Below are positions 1-13,601 of a stretch of DNA of 64,000 bases, piece after piece. Position 1 is the stretch's first letter; every line of letters begins with the position of its first letter. The translations under genes were made by a program, and so were the position numbers. This DNA comes from Trema orientale. Its lineage: Eukaryota > Streptophyta > Magnoliopsida > Rosales > Cannabaceae. The notes under the pieces are model-generated. The model saw only the letters and a list, made by a program, of their open reading frames with translations. It was not told the origin of the DNA and made no database searches. Where the stretch lies: positions 324,782 to 388,781 of the forward strand of contig JXTC01000161.1 of NCBI GenBank assembly GCA_002914845.1, read 5' to 3'.

Positions 1-505
1 AAAATAGTTTTATCTATTTTGCACCCAACATTAACAACTTTAGAAGACCATCAACGATAAAGGCTAAAGAGTCTTTTGACCTTTTAAATAGTTAAATCAG
101 TGCCCTTACTAGTTTATTTTAATGCGGCATTAGCAATTGTTATTTTCATGGTTAAATAAATGAAATAGAGGTAAAATGACATTTTTTTTTTCCATGGTTT
201 AGTTAAAAGAAGAACAAAAATAAAAAGAGGCATGAAGTAGCCAAAAAAAATTTATTCATTGTGAATCTCATGAAATATTTTTCAGAAGTCATGTGTTATA
301 ATGGAATTGCAATAAAAAATTACATCTAATGCATCACATGCATTAAGTTCTGCATTGAAGAACAATAAAAAAAAAATATTTGAACTTTCTAATTATTGAT
401 GGTTTTTTGATAATAAAAAAGACCATTTGTGCCTTATTTATTAAGGATCTTCTAACATTGTTAGTATTGAGGGGCCAAATAGGAACGATTTTGCCATTTA
501 GAGGT
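1..505. repeat. Inverted-repeat element (MITE-like), left end at window edge
   Basis: Bases about 14-65 and 425-500 read as imperfect inverted copies of each other. The motif CTATTTTGCACCC with ACTTTAGAAGACC on the left matches the reverse complement of GGTCTTCTAACATT-like and GGGGCCAAATAGG-like text on the right. This is the layout of a small non-autonomous DNA transposon of about 500 bp. The left terminus may lie outside the window, so no target duplication can be confirmed. There is no coding potential. Confidence 0.4.
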
Positions 506-2362
506 AATTAATACAAAGTCAAAAGTATAGGGCAAATTCATATGACCTTTTTAGTTATATAGGTTTAAATGAATTTTTTTTAGTTCTATAACATTTTAAA
601 AGTGATAATTAGTTAAGAAACCTACACTTTAGTGTAACTTTTATATTCTCAATTATGAAATTTTCCCAAAAATTTCAAAATCATCTCAAATTTTTTCTTA
701 AAAAATCAAGATTGATATTTGGGTAAGTTAAAATCTTGTTTTTAGTTTGGGTTTTTAATATTTGAGAGGTTTAAGTCGAATTCAGGCATAGAAATGACGA
801 TCTTGAGCATAAAATCGCGATTATCTAGCCTGAAAATCGCGATTGGGCGAAATTATCTGTTGAGATCGACTGGAGCTTAGTCAAGTTGGACTCGATTAGG
901 ATATTTAAGGTTTTCCACGCTATGCCAGCAACAAAGTGAAAATAAATAAAAAAGAGAAAAAAAATGAAGGGCGGATCTCAAAAATAGGGTTCGAGGAAGA
1001 TCATGAAACCAATTAGTTCGAATTTCATACGCGAAAATGAGAGAGAAAAATGACTAATTGATCAATGAGAAATAGCAATTTTCCTAGGATGCATAAGTGA
1101 ATTCCACTATTTAAGCTCATCGTTGTCATGCGAATACACAGTTCAATCAATTTTAAACCTTTCTTTATATTCAGTAATACATTATTTAAACCAGCGTTGG
1201 ACTTCCTGAAAAAATAAGAAAACGAAAAGGTTTTGGCCACCTTCTCACAAACATAAGGTAGGCAATAAAACCTTCTAGAAAAAATAATAATAATTAAAAG
1301 AAAAAAAAAGGGTGCAATCGAACGATTTGATAGATGGGTAGAAGTGATCGATATTTAGGTTCCATCGCTATGCATGGATAATGGCTATCATAAAAAGTCA
1401 AAGTTTAGTGGGTGCTTGATTAAAATTATCACGCATAATTTGTTTAATATCATTCTATTCTACCTAGTGTCAAAATATAAATAGTTTGTTTGTCAAAAAA
1501 AAAATATATAAATAGTTTTATCACACATGAAAGCGTTACAAATTATGAACTGTAATTCATATAATATCGTCTATCCCGGTTTGATAATTAAGAGCTTTCA
1601 TCTCATATTTATATTATATATATACATGTAGAAATATACGGGTGCGTACACGAAATGTAAATGTAATGCAACCTAGGAAACAGTGCATTCGGACGTACAT
1701 TGGTTACGTAACGTTTTGAGTGATTCGCGTTTGACTGCAGTACATGATAAACCAAAATCCAGCATTTTTTATCCCAAGAAAAAAAAAAAAAAAAGAGGAG
1801 AAAAAGCAAGAGGGATAATTAGTGCATCGTAATTATGGTACATATCTAGAGAGAGAGAGAGAGAGAGAGAGAGAATGGTACTCGAAGACGGGGGAGAGAT
1901 GAAATGGAAGTGACATGTGGAGTGACCCACCGACTTTCTTTTATCAGCTTTCTCTTTACCTTGAGCTTTAGCTGATCAGCTCATCCCAATGGCCAGACCT
2001 ACTTTTTTAATATTTATTTTTCAGCTAAATTATTATGGATTAGACTCAAATGATATGACTCAAGAGTACTATAGTACTTGTATTAATTACATCATGTTCT
2101 CAGATCTAGGTAGGATTAAAACAGAGAAAATCCTAAACTATGTCGTTTAAATGAATCTTAACCATATAGCAGTTCATGATGATACATAGTACGTATGGAA
2201 ACGTATATGATGGGTAAAAATAGCCACCATATAGCATGTTAGTATTCTGTACATGCATGTGATTGTGAAGTGCAAAATAATCAGAACAATACCGGACAAA
2301 GTAAATTAAAGTTACAAGGGCCGGGAGAATATATATATGGAATCGATGGTATACAATTGGAC

Positions 2363-2393
<31 letters not shown>

Positions 2394-3076
2394 GGATCGA
2401 TACACTTATGACACCCATCTTAATGATATAAATCATGTCAAATTATCAATCATAAGAATGGACGGCTAGGATTTGATTACCATTGATCAGTCATCACTCT
2501 ACCACCGGGGGTTGTTTGTTCCTAGTCCAGAAAAAGACTATTCCTTTCGTACCCATTAATCAATAAATATGCCATGGCTCCAAGTATCCATTAATCGATA
2601 TATAGTTAAACTTAAATGTAATTAGAAGAGTGATTACACCCTCTTTTTCACACTATATCTTAATTGGTTGTTGATATGTGAGCGATAGAAGTCAAGTAAC
2701 TTAAGTCTATGTATTATCTCTAATATTGAATTGTTTCATTATTGCTTTTAGTATTATAATTATTTTAGTGATCTCTGTTAAAACTGTCCTATTCCTATAT
2801 TTTGAGCTATTATTCTGTATTGTTTCCTAAGTCCCAAAACTGTGCAACTGAGAGATAAAAAGAAAAGGAGGACAGTAATATTAAGTGCAATAAACGAGGA
2901 GGAGTAGTGAGAGATGAAATAGCTAGCTAGGGTTTTATCTATTTTCATCGGGAAGGAAACAAGTTGCAGAGGTACACGTTAACCCCCCTCGCGTGCACCC
3001 TCCCTAAGCTTAAAACTCTTTCTCCTTCTATATCTATCTCTCCCTTATACAGTATGTGCTTTTATTCAATATATAC
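506..3076. other. AT-rich intergenic DNA upstream of the KNOX gene
   Basis: No gene is supported here. Short open frames exist on the minus strand but are low-complexity or antisense to GA tracts. Two GA microsatellites lie at 1848-1874 and 2367-2394. The stretch is the likely distal promoter of the KNOX gene at 3595. Confidence 0.5.
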
Positions 3077-3146
3077 AGAGATAGAGAGAGAGAGACACGG
3101 AGAGAGCGTGTGTTCATATAATATTTGTTTATATCCATAGATATAT

Positions 3147-3184
<38 letters not shown>

Positions 3185-3594
3185 TATGTATAGGAAGGAA
3201 GAAAAAGAAAAGGTACCCATTTCCGAGGGAGAGGTGTCTGATCTGAATCCTACCTTTTTACAGAAAACCAGCCAAGCCCAAGAGGGAAAAAAAAACCCCT
3301 CCACCCAAAAAATAAATTTTAAAAAAAGAAAAGAGAAATCCCTTCTTGTAATTTTTGAGTGGCTATAACAATAGCATAGCAGGCAACCCTGCAAACTTTA
3401 GGATTTCCTGTAAAAAGACTCAGTTTTTTTAGCTAAAAAACCGGGAGAACTATAGCTAAAGAGCAGAGAAAGACAGAGAGAGAAAAAGAGAATTTATGGT
3501 TTTTTTAGAGAGAGAGAGAGAGAGTTAATTAGGGGTGTAGCTATAATTAATTGATATATAATATTATTTTAGTGTGTGAAAGAAATACATATCA
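3077..3594 (+). promoter_or_regulatory. GA-rich proximal promoter and leader of the KNOX gene
   Basis: Three GA tracts lie here, at 3077-3106, 3149-3179 and 3507-3524, on top of two more at 1848-1874 and 2367-2394. Plant BASIC PENTACYSTEINE (BPC) proteins bind GA repeats and are known to regulate class I KNOX genes, so these tracts are candidate regulatory sites; that link is inference. A 60-codon upstream frame (3186-3368) lies in the possible 5' leader. The transcription start cannot be fixed by eye. Confidence 0.45.
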
Positions 3595-6500
3595 ATGGAT
3601 CAGTTTGGGGAGAAGAGTAGCAGTACTAGTACTAGTTGTGGAGTTTCTTGTTCGGTGCTGATGATGAACAATACTACAAATAATAATATGCCTTTACCCT
3701 TAGACGCCGGAGCCGGCACCGGCAACCAAAGGGTCACCGTCGCCGCCCTCAATATGCTGCCCCAAGGCAGTGGCACTAATGGTAATTATGTCAGGCACTT
3801 CTGCAATGAGGAAAGTAGCAACACTACTAATACTTGTAGCACCATGATGAGGGCCAAGATTATGGCTCATCCTCTCTTCCCTCGTCTCTTGACCGCCTAC
3901 GCCAATTGTCAGAAGGTGATGATGATTTTGTTGTGTATTATAACATCAATAAAATAAATAATAAAAAAACACCCACTTCATGCATTAATAAGGGATGATA
4001 AAAGTAAGCTTTATTATTTTTATATTGTTATGCATTATAATTACGAATCATATAATATATGTACATATATAAGCTAGCTATACTGCACTTTTGGTTCGCT
4101 TGAGCAAGTTTAACGATCGAGGTTTAAAGAAGAGCTTTGATGGGGGTTCCTTAATTTCCTTTGTGTATATGTGTTATTATTAGGTCGGGGCACCTCCGGA
4201 AGTGGTGGCTAGGTTAGAGGAGGCATGTGCTTATAATTACAATAATATTTCAAGAAGTAGTAGTGGAGGTTGCATAGGCGAGGATGGTGGTCAAGACCCA
4301 GCTCTAGACCAGTTCATGGAAGCTTACTGTGAGATGCTGACCAAATATGAGCAAGAGCTTACAAAACCCTTTAAAGAAGCCATGCTTTTTCTCTCAAGAG
4401 TAGAGTCCCAGCTCAAAACCCTAACTCTTTCCTCCACTACCACAGATTCTGGTGAGATCACCTTGATCTATTTAAAAGGCCTTTACTTTCTTACCCCCTT
4501 TCTTTTTTTAAAAAAAAAAAATCTCGTACTCCTTCCTCATATGGTCATTCAGACTTGTTGAATGAACAACATCAAGGTTATTAAAGTACTATTTCGAAAT
4601 GGACTCTTTGAAAACAACGGGAGGAGGAGGGGGTCCTTTGTTATTATTTGTCAACATCAAGCAATCTATCATCCCTTACAAATCATGCATGTTTATTTTC
4701 TAGGGAGAAGTGAAAACTACCCCTCTAATTATTAAGTCTGGAGTAAGATAATTAAGTTTTCTACTTTGGTGGGTAACCTTTTTTTATTTATTATTTGTTG
4801 GTTTCAATAATTGGTTTTCTTTTAGAATATTTGTGATTCTTTGTTGATTTGTTCTAGAAGTGAACAACGTCCTAGCTTAGTTATTCCCTCCCAGCTTTTT
4901 TCTCACCCAAATCTGCTTTTTCTGGGCTTCTATAGTCCTAATATATGTTGAGAAAGCATCTGAAATAGCTAGTTTTGCAAGCTGGGAAGTCGGCGAGTAA
5001 GATTCATAGCTAGGTGTTGTATATACATCTACAAACTTTTATTAATGCTAAACAAGATTAAAAAAAGGCCCTTTCATGCAAGATGCCTTTTATTCGTTGA
5101 GAGACAATTCTGGTAGATTTCATACATATATATTTACTTGTTTGCTATAAAGTAATTAGGGTTTTGTTATGAAGATAAAAAGGTTTTGGTAGTTTTTTAA
5201 TATTGGTTCATGACTGTTTATGCCTTCCTATCTAGTCGTTCATGCCTGAGGCTTTTTCAGTAGTAATATGTATGAAATGTAATTTACGAAGTTCTTATGA
5301 TCATCATCAGTTGATTTTTTTTCTGTCATTTTGATTGAAGTGATATCTAATGGTCGTTCCCTTTCTGTTCGAGCTAGTTCTTGTTTGACGCTTCAGTAGA
5401 TGGTTGAATCCCTGAGTATACAAGTGCTACTGCTAATCTAGTTAAAAAGGCCAATAAATATAATTAATAAAGAAGGAAAGCTCCAATATGTTGTCAATCA
5501 TTGTTAAGAAACACTTTATATGCTATAGATATTTTCCTAAATTCAGATAAATATTTACTTTATCTGCATCATATACATCACTATTCAGAATAATTAAGCA
5601 TAATTGTTCACCAATCACCTCGAGTTTCAAAGTGATTAAAGTTCTAGTTATATGAACCTTTTTGTTTTCTTGCTGGAACGATCTATTTATACATATAAAT
5701 GGAGCGAGTACAACATGCATTTTTTTTTTTAATTCTTTATCGATTGGAAAATCAATATTGACCATTAGATTTTAATAAATGGTTACAATTGAAGACGTTA
5801 TAACAAATTTTAATGAGAATTAGATGATGGAATTTATTTCAACGATTAAATTTTAATATTATGGTTAATATTGGTTTCCTTATTAATAAGGAAATAAAAA
5901 TTAAAATCCCTACGTGCTGGCCCCTTATTTGAATATACGTGTATATATATATATGTGCATATCTGCATGATATAGTATGATATTCTATACTCGCTACAAT
6001 AAAGTCAAATTTAGTGTGATTTTGTCTTTGATGATCAATTTGGATTTTGGAAATGATATCAATTAAGATGTTTCAGGTAGTCGAGTCTACTTAATCTGTG
6101 TTTTCATTTGAACTGAGAGAGATTGTTGAGTTTAAGGGTGATCAAATATATAACTACGATTTATCATACCTAATTAGGCCTTTTTGTGGTATTACATAAA
6201 GCGAGCTATTCTGATAATTAATTAGCTAATAGCTCGATGGAGCTTCAGTTGATTCTGGCCAAATTAAAAGAAAAAATTACATTTTAGTCTCGAATGGGAA
6301 AACTAGCTTTGTTGTCCATCATTTTTGTTTCAATTTCTTATATGTACGGCCAGAAAGCTGATAAGATTTCAATCCGATCATAAGGCTTAAGTACTTTTTG
6401 TTTTTCGTCTATCTATGCATTATGCAAGCTCATAAATAAATTTCACTAGTGACGGTTTATAAATGCAACGAACTATTACTGACCTAACTGAATTTGGTTG

Positions 6501-7551
6501 TGGAGATGGTGTCTTTCTGCAATGAAAACTTAAATATATAGTTCTACCGAACTCTTTCAGCGACCACAATTCTAGAGTTCTTTCTGGTTGCTGAAAATTT
6601 TTCTTCTTGAAGTGATGACTTAAGCATATTAGTAGTTTATACATCGATACATATATATGTTCATTCTCTTAGTACAATAATAATGCACTAATTTGCTCTT
6701 TTGTTTGTATATCAATATCAGCTTTTGGTGATTTCGCAGGACAAAATGGATCTTCTGAGGAAGAGGTTGATGTGAATGACAGTTTTGTAGATCCTCAAGC
6801 TGAAGATAAGGAGTTGAAAGTTCAGCTCTTGCGCAAGTACAGCGGATACCTCGGCAGTCTGAAGCAGGAATTTCTGAAGAAGAAAAAGAATGGAAAGCTA
6901 CCTAAAGAAGCCCGGCAACAGTTGCTAGAGTGGTGGAGTAGACACTACAAGTGGCCTTATCCTTCGGTACATATATGTCTTTCCTATACCCCAAGTCTAT
7001 CTTAATTTGCCAATTCGCACCACTTTATATATCTTCAAATGATGCTTACAGCTTCTTCTTATTTATAGATATACTTTGATCCTATTTTTCTTCTCTCTTG
7101 TATCAAAAAGTGAGGGGATATGGTATCTTGATGATATAGAAAATTAAGGATGAGTTCTAATCGAATGTTTTGGCTGGCAATAAGAATTTATGGAACTAAT
7201 AGTTAGATTTTGTTTGTTCTTATAGAACTAATTCTTTGAATCGGTTTCTCCATTTAGATAGGTGCAATTTAATCTAGATCAATGTGTCATAGAATGGTTT
7301 TTGTTGCGTGATATTTGAAGTAATTAAATTGTGTGTCTGTGCAGGAGGCTCAGAAACTAGCTCTGGCAGAAACAACAGGCCTGGACTTGAAACAGATAAA
7401 CAACTGGTTCATTAACCAGAGAAAGCGCCACTGGAAGCCATCAGAGGACATGCAATTTGTCGTGATGGATGCGGCGCATCCTGGCCACTACTACATGGAC
7501 AACATCATGTACAATCCCTTCTCCATGGATTGCTCATCTACACTCCTTTGA
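3595..7551 (+). CDS. STM-like: Class I KNOX (TALE) homeobox transcription factor, SHOOT MERISTEMLESS type
   Basis: Four exons (3595-3915, 4184-4451, 6740-6966, 7345-7551) have GT-AG borders and consistent phase, and give 340 residues. The N-terminus (1-84) is variable and rich in Ser, Thr and Asn. KNOX1 starts at about residue 85 ([15 protein letters not shown]), KNOX2 spans about 145-190 ([12 protein letters not shown]), the ELK helix about 221-242, and the TALE homeodomain about 243-305, with the PYP loop and the recognition helix [15 protein letters not shown]. The tail [10 protein letters not shown]...HYYMDN matches the STM/ARBORKNOX1 group better than KNAT1. In this family the protein works in the nucleus, often paired with BELL proteins, and keeps shoot meristem cells undifferentiated. 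The 2.3-kb intron between KNOX2 and the ELK exon is usual for KNOX genes. The ATG at 3595 opens the frame after a GA-rich leader. Assignment to class I KNOX is near certain; orthology to STM is likely. Confidence 0.93.
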
Positions 7552-8999
7552 TCATCACCACCACCTTCTTTTAATTGTTGTTACCGTGCAATGTTTGTCT
7601 TAGTTTCTTGGAAGAAATTCTGTCTTAAATTACTAAATCGTAAAAATTTGACTCTTTAATCAGGCAGTACTCAGCTAAATTTGTTTTTGCAATGTGAGAA
7701 AAATAGACTGACCAACAGGTTGGTTCACTTGGGTTTTCCTTGAATCATATGTTTTATATACGGTTCTAGCGCATGGAAACAAATTTTGGTTCATTTTCAT
7801 GCGGTTTTAATGCTTTTCCTTGGCACCCTCTATAGGCCTCTAGTAGGTCCTTAATTAATTAGCTAAAACATGTGTAGTTACACAGAGCTAGTTTTGTAAT
7901 ATGTATAGTACATGAACCATGTGTTTTTTAGACTTTATATATTGATCCGTAGAACTTTGGCTTCTTTCACCCTCTCTTTCTCACTAATTTTCTTAATTAG
8001 AGTTCATGCACCTGGCCTAGAACACGTATGTAATGTACTATTTGTAGTTTTCCGTGTGACGACTTGAACTTTATTTCTTAGGCTTAATTTCTCGAAAAAC
8101 GAACTTATATAATTAAGAAATGCTACGTTTTGTTGCTCTACGGTGTACATTTGAATAGAGTTTTTGTATAATTTAGTAGTCATAACGACATTACTAAATT
8201 CCCTCAAAAAAAAAAAAGTTAGTAGGGAATCCTAGGCGACTACTTTCAACACAATTGCCTACGGATCTATCATCTACTGTCTTCTATATCTGCTTTATGG
8301 ATTATTTATAAACATTGATAGCCCTAGATTATTAGACTAATGAACGACGTAGGTGAATATGACAAAATATTGTTTGAAGCAGTTCTACTGACTATCTTTT
8401 TTTTTTTTTTTAAACTTAATTGGATCACTTTTTTACAATTATAAAAATACAGTTGATCATTCTTCGAAAAAATAAAGAAAGTTACAGCTGATCATGTATG
8501 AAAAATAAATCAAGTACAATAAGTAAGAGGTTTGATTGATGGTAATTTTAGTTTTTGCATTTTGTCTCGAGGAGCTAGGTTTTAGGATTCTAACTCTCAT
8601 GTCTTGTTATTTGGAATTTTGGCATGTGAATTTTATTATACAATATTATCACGATCAAAAATCTAAAACCGTAACTTTTAGTAATTTTAAGTGAAAATAT
8701 AATAAAATATTAATTTTACGAAATTTTGGATAAATCAAGTATTAGATAATATCATTTTGGTCCTTAAATCATTATGAATTCCATAACTATTAAAACTCTT
8801 ATTACTTTGAAATTACTTAAGAAAAATACCCGATAAAGTTCAAAAAAATTTATAGCTATCTCATTTGAATACTTGTTGAGAAATCATAAACTTTGGTTAA
8901 TTGAGTTTAATTGAAAACTTTAGTCCAATATCTAAAATAATTTGCAACTCAAATTAATAATAAAATCATACTCATACATCTACTTAGTAGTTTTACTAA
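7552..8999. other. 3' flank of the KNOX gene, no gene seen
   Basis: AT-rich sequence that includes the 3' UTR of the KNOX gene. Only short, unconvincing open frames occur. No repeat with clear ends was recognised. Confidence 0.5.
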
Positions 9000-9475
9000 T
9001 CTTGGCTAAATAACTGAACAAAAAAGAGAGTTAGCAGAGTACAAACACCCACCAGGGATTAAGAGTAGAACTGCATACACAAGCTGTACAGCTTGTCTAT
9101 CCATCAAGACGACTACCTCAGTTAGACAAACACCTGAAAGTGGGAGAAGTAAGGGAGTGAACATTCACATGCTCAATAGAAATTCAATTATCTTTTTGAA
9201 TAGATGCAATTTTTTATTAAACATGCATAGTTAATACCTTTTTCAAAATCTATTTATAAGCCAAGTTTATAAAATAATTGATATCCTGAATAATCTTATA
9301 TTCAAAACCAAAACCAAAACTAAATCCACATAATTGTATATATCATAAATCAACCAAGTATATGAGTGAGCTCTCACCTTCTCATCACGGCCCTATAATA
9401 TCTTTATAGCAGAGATACCCAGCATCCTGACACTACCCGTAGGTGTATCAGCCAAAACCTGCGCATGGGCCTAGG
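9000..9475. repeat. Left part of an older unclassified repeat, split by an LTR element
   Basis: This piece and 14428-15900 are continuous once the LTR element between them is ignored, because both flanks share the target duplication CTAGG (9471-9475 and 14428-14432). It is non-coding and contains LTR-leader-like text (around 9040-9180) seen in large plant retroelements, but no diagnostic domain. Family unknown. Confidence 0.5.
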
Positions 9476-10309
9476 TGATGCAAATGAAAGTACGGTTACA
9501 AAAGAGCCAATTCAAGTTCTAATTGGACCGGTTACAATACCACGTGCAAAGAAATTTCAAAATACATTCAATGGGCTGATTCAAAGTATTTGGATTGAGA
9601 TAAATTCTTGGAGGTCCAAGGATGATGTTATACGTGATCCACAAAGTTAGATTTCCATTATTCAAGCTTTAAAATAATCTAGAAAAGACTCTCAAAAGAG
9701 GATTGCTCAATGGTGCATGAATTACAAGCTAGTTTTCTAATTTGGGTAACTTACTCAATTTTGACTCATCAAGGAGAATGGCTGGTAACAATTAAATAAA
9801 ATTATCTTTCTTATTTATTTATTAAGTTTTATTGTTGAGTTGTAAGGCTTGCATGCCAATTAAGATACTTTCTTTTTTTATTGTGAAATAGGCATGTTTA
9901 GGGTAACTATAGCAAATCAATTCTTAGAATTAAATTAGGTTATTTTAGTTTCCTTTTCTTGTTTTGGGTAGCTCCTTAGATGTTTTTTAACTACCAATTT
10001 CGTGCTCCTTATGTATATAAATAGCCATTAACTTAATGAAAAGATCAGATTACAATTCATCAAAATTGAGAGCAATTTCTCTTTGGTTCTTTGAGAACTT
10101 ATTTGAACTTATCAGATTTCTCTGTGGCATTTATCCCTTAACTTATCAATCGAGTTTTTCATCCTTGATTGTGGCGTCTTCCTTTATACTAAGGTTCACA
10201 TCTCTTCATAGGTATTGGGTTGAGGTTTTCCATCCAAATCTGATTATAGAACGGTCCTAGGCATCTTTCTTGTTTCGTGTTTCGTTACAAGTTGGCGGGG
10301 TTCATATTA
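9476..10309 (+). repeat. 5' LTR of the Ty3/gypsy fossil
   Basis: Direct copy of 13602-14427. It begins TGATGCAAATGAA and ends before the tRNA-Met-type primer-binding site. The preceding CTAGG is the target duplication. A TATA-like ATGTATATAAATAG sits at about 10011-10024, consistent with the LTR promoter. Confidence 0.88.
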
Positions 10310-10604
10310 TTTGGTATCAAGAGCCGGATTCTAGTTTCAGGTTTATTCTATCCTTTATTTTTTTTCTCTTAGTCATACCAACCCTTATTTCTTTCTTCTT
10401 TGTTTCATTTAAATTGTCCACACAAAAAAAAAAAAACGTAAACTTGATCAGTTCTAGTCGTAGCCAATTCAGATTCTTTGTTTGCTTTTGAATCCGAAAT
10501 CTGTTCTTTGTATCTTTCAGTTAGCCTTTGTGTCTTTAGTTATTATTTAGGTTCTCAAAAAAACAAAAAAAGAGAACAGAAGGAAGAAGCAGATTCACAA
10601 AAAA

Positions 10605-10638
10605 AAAAGAAGAAGAAGAAGAAGAAGAAGAAGAAGAA
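10605..10638. repeat. GAA microsatellite in the LTR element leader
   Basis: A run of about ten GAA/AGA units lies in the non-coding leader between the first LTR and gag. It explains the lysine-rich apparent open frame there, which is not a gene. Confidence 0.85.
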
Positions 10639-13601
10639 TCAAGAAATTTCTAGTTATCGAAACGACACATATTATATACCAAATCGAAGCTTATTCTGAG
10701 CCCTACGACTTTGAATTGACTACGTACTATTTACCCCAGTTTTTGAGCGCAAAATCCATCGTTTTCATCACTTTTCAAGCCTTCAAAGTTTTGTGTACAT
10801 TTTTCTCTTGTTTCTTTGTTTCGTGTAGTCCTTCAAAGTTTTGTTTCCAACTTTGAACCTAGGGTTTCTTTTTCTTTTCTTATCAATTTCCTAAAACTGT
10901 TGTTCCAGATTGCTACACTAAATCCGAATTTAGTTGGTGAGTTTTGGTGTGGGTTGTTGCTAAAAAATTCTGTTATTTGTTTGAATTAGTTTGATAAGAA
11001 CCTATAGAGAAATTACGAGTGGAAAAAGGCAAGAGTGATAAGCACATTAGAGGGTAAGAGCCAATCTGATATTTGAGTGAAACACGAGTAAAATTGAGTT
11101 ATTCATTATTCGAGTGAAACACGTGAGAGAGTGTGTGAGGTCCTTTCTTCTACTAATATTATTTTGCGGTAAATATGTCAGACAACAAGGATAAAAACAC
11201 ATCTGGAGATACATCGGGAGTGGGTGATCTGAAACTTCTCATGGAAACCTTAATTGGCAAGATAAGGAGAGCGATGAGAGCAGAGATGGAGCAGGTACAT
11301 GAGTGAATAGATAGAATAGAGAACACACGTGTGGAGCAGATACAAATCGCTCCTAATGTGCGTAGAAGAGAGAGATTCCAGCCTAGAGAGAGATTTCAAC
11401 CTAGAGAAGTGAGGGTTAAAGATGAAGAGTGTTATGGAGACACTTTTGGAGACGGAGATGAAGATGATCGAGATTCGATTGTTGGCAATAAGAGAAACGG
11501 TAGGCAGTTTAGAGGAGCTAGGAATCGAGAAGATAATTCTTTGGGTAGCATTAAGATGAAGATTCTGTCCTTTTAAGGCAAAAACGATCCAGAAGCTTAC
11601 CTTGAGTGGGAGAAGAAGGTTAAATTAGTATTCGATTGCCACAACTACTTTGAGAATAAGAAGGTAAAGCTAGCTGCCATTGAATTTTCTGACTATGCTA
11701 TTATTTGGTGGGATCAATTAGTGATGAATAGGAGAAGAAATAGAGAGTATCCAATAGAGACGTGAGAGGAGATGAAAACTATGATGAGAAAACGGTTTAT
11801 TCTAAGCTACTACTACCGGGAATTACGAAGTCTTAGGCAAGGAAACCGGAGTGTAGAGGAATAATATAAGGAGATGGAAGTTGCTATGATTCGAGCGAAC
11901 GTAGAGGAGGATCGGGAGGCTACAATATCCAGATTCTTAGTTGGTTTGAATCGAGAAATTACTAATGTGGTGGAATTGTAACATTATGTGGAGTTGGAAG
12001 ATATGGTACACGTGGCAATAAAAATTGAGAACTAACTCAAGAGGAGGGGCAGCACATGTCCAAGCCAAAATCCAAGTACATCTGCTTAGAAATCGAATCA
12101 ATAGAAGAAGGATGAGAGGCAACCTACGATGAAGCCTAAAACTGAGCAAAAGCAAGAAATGACCAGCCATGTAAGTCAAGATAAATCTAATTCTTCTACT
12201 TCTAGAAATCGTGATATCAAGTGTTTTAAATGCCAAGGAAGGGGTCACATAGCCAGCCAATGTCCAAACAAAAGAGTTATAGTGTTACGAGATGACGGTG
12301 AGATCGAGACCGAAGATGAAGATGACACTAACTCTATATGTCACTATTGGAGGATGCCGATGAAGAGGAATACCCTGTCCAAGGATATTTGTTGGTAGCG
12401 AGGAGAGCTCTTAGTGCGCAAGCCAAAAACTAAGAAGAGGTGCAACGAGAAAACATCTTCCATATTAGATGTCACGTTCAGAACAAGATGTGTAGTGTGA
12501 TTATTGATGGTGGTAGTTGTACTAATGTTGCTAGCACTACTATGGCATCCCGTCCTTACAAGTTGCAATGGCTAAACGATAGTGATGAACTGAAGGTAAA
12601 CAAACAAGTATTAGTTTCTTTCCGTATCGGAAAATATGAAGATGAAGTCTTGCGCGATGTGGTTCCAATGCAAGTTGGAAACTTGTTACTAGGTCAACCA
12701 TGGCAATTTGATAGACGTGTCAAATATGATGGCTTCACCAATACGTACTTGTTTGTACTTAATCAAAGGACAATCACTCTAGTTCCTTTGACACCAAAAG
12801 AAGTCTATGAAGATCAAGTAAGGTTACAAAAAGAGAGTGAAAAAGAGAGAGAGGCCGAAGAAAAAAAGAGAGAAAAGGCAATTATAGATTCGGCCATTGA
12901 GAGAAAAACAGAGAGAAAATAAAACAATTTTTCTGTAAAAGCCAAAGAAATTAAGAGAGCGATGTTTTCGAACTAGCCGATAATTGTACTCTTGTACAAT
13001 TAGGCGTTTTTAAACACTAATGATCTTGACCCTGTTTTGCATAGTTCTGTTATTTCGTTCTTACAGGAATTTGATGATGTTTTCCCTGAGAAAATTCCTT
13101 GTGGATTACCACTAGTCCGAGGGATTGAGTATCAAATTGATTTCGTGCATAGAGCCATCATTCCAAATCGACTAGCATATAAAAGTAACCCCGAGGAGAC
13201 AAAGGAACTACAAAGGCAGGTTGATAAAGAAAAGATTCGTGCTATTCAAGAATGGCCCAGTCTAACGAGCGTAAGTATAAGTATTGGCACAGTTCTTATG
13301 TAAGAAGGACGACCAATTACTTACTTCAGTGAGGAACTAAGTGGGGCAGCCTTAAATTACCCTACTTTTGATAAAAAAAAATGTGTGCATTGGTTCGAGC
13401 TGTAGAAACATGGCAACGTTACCTTTGGCCTAAAGAATTCGTGATTCACACTGATCATGAGTCCTTGAAGCACCTTAAAGATCAGCATAAGATGAATAAG
13501 AGGCTTGCACGATGGGTAGAATTCATTGAGATATTTCCATACGTCATCCGATATGAACAAGGTAAAGATTTGAGGACAAATCCTTTTCAAGAGGAAGGGA
13601 A

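Noticed and set aside
3062-3394. Minus-strand frame of 110 codons over the KNOX leader
   Set aside because: It is antisense to the GA tracts and consists largely of Ser-Leu repeats.
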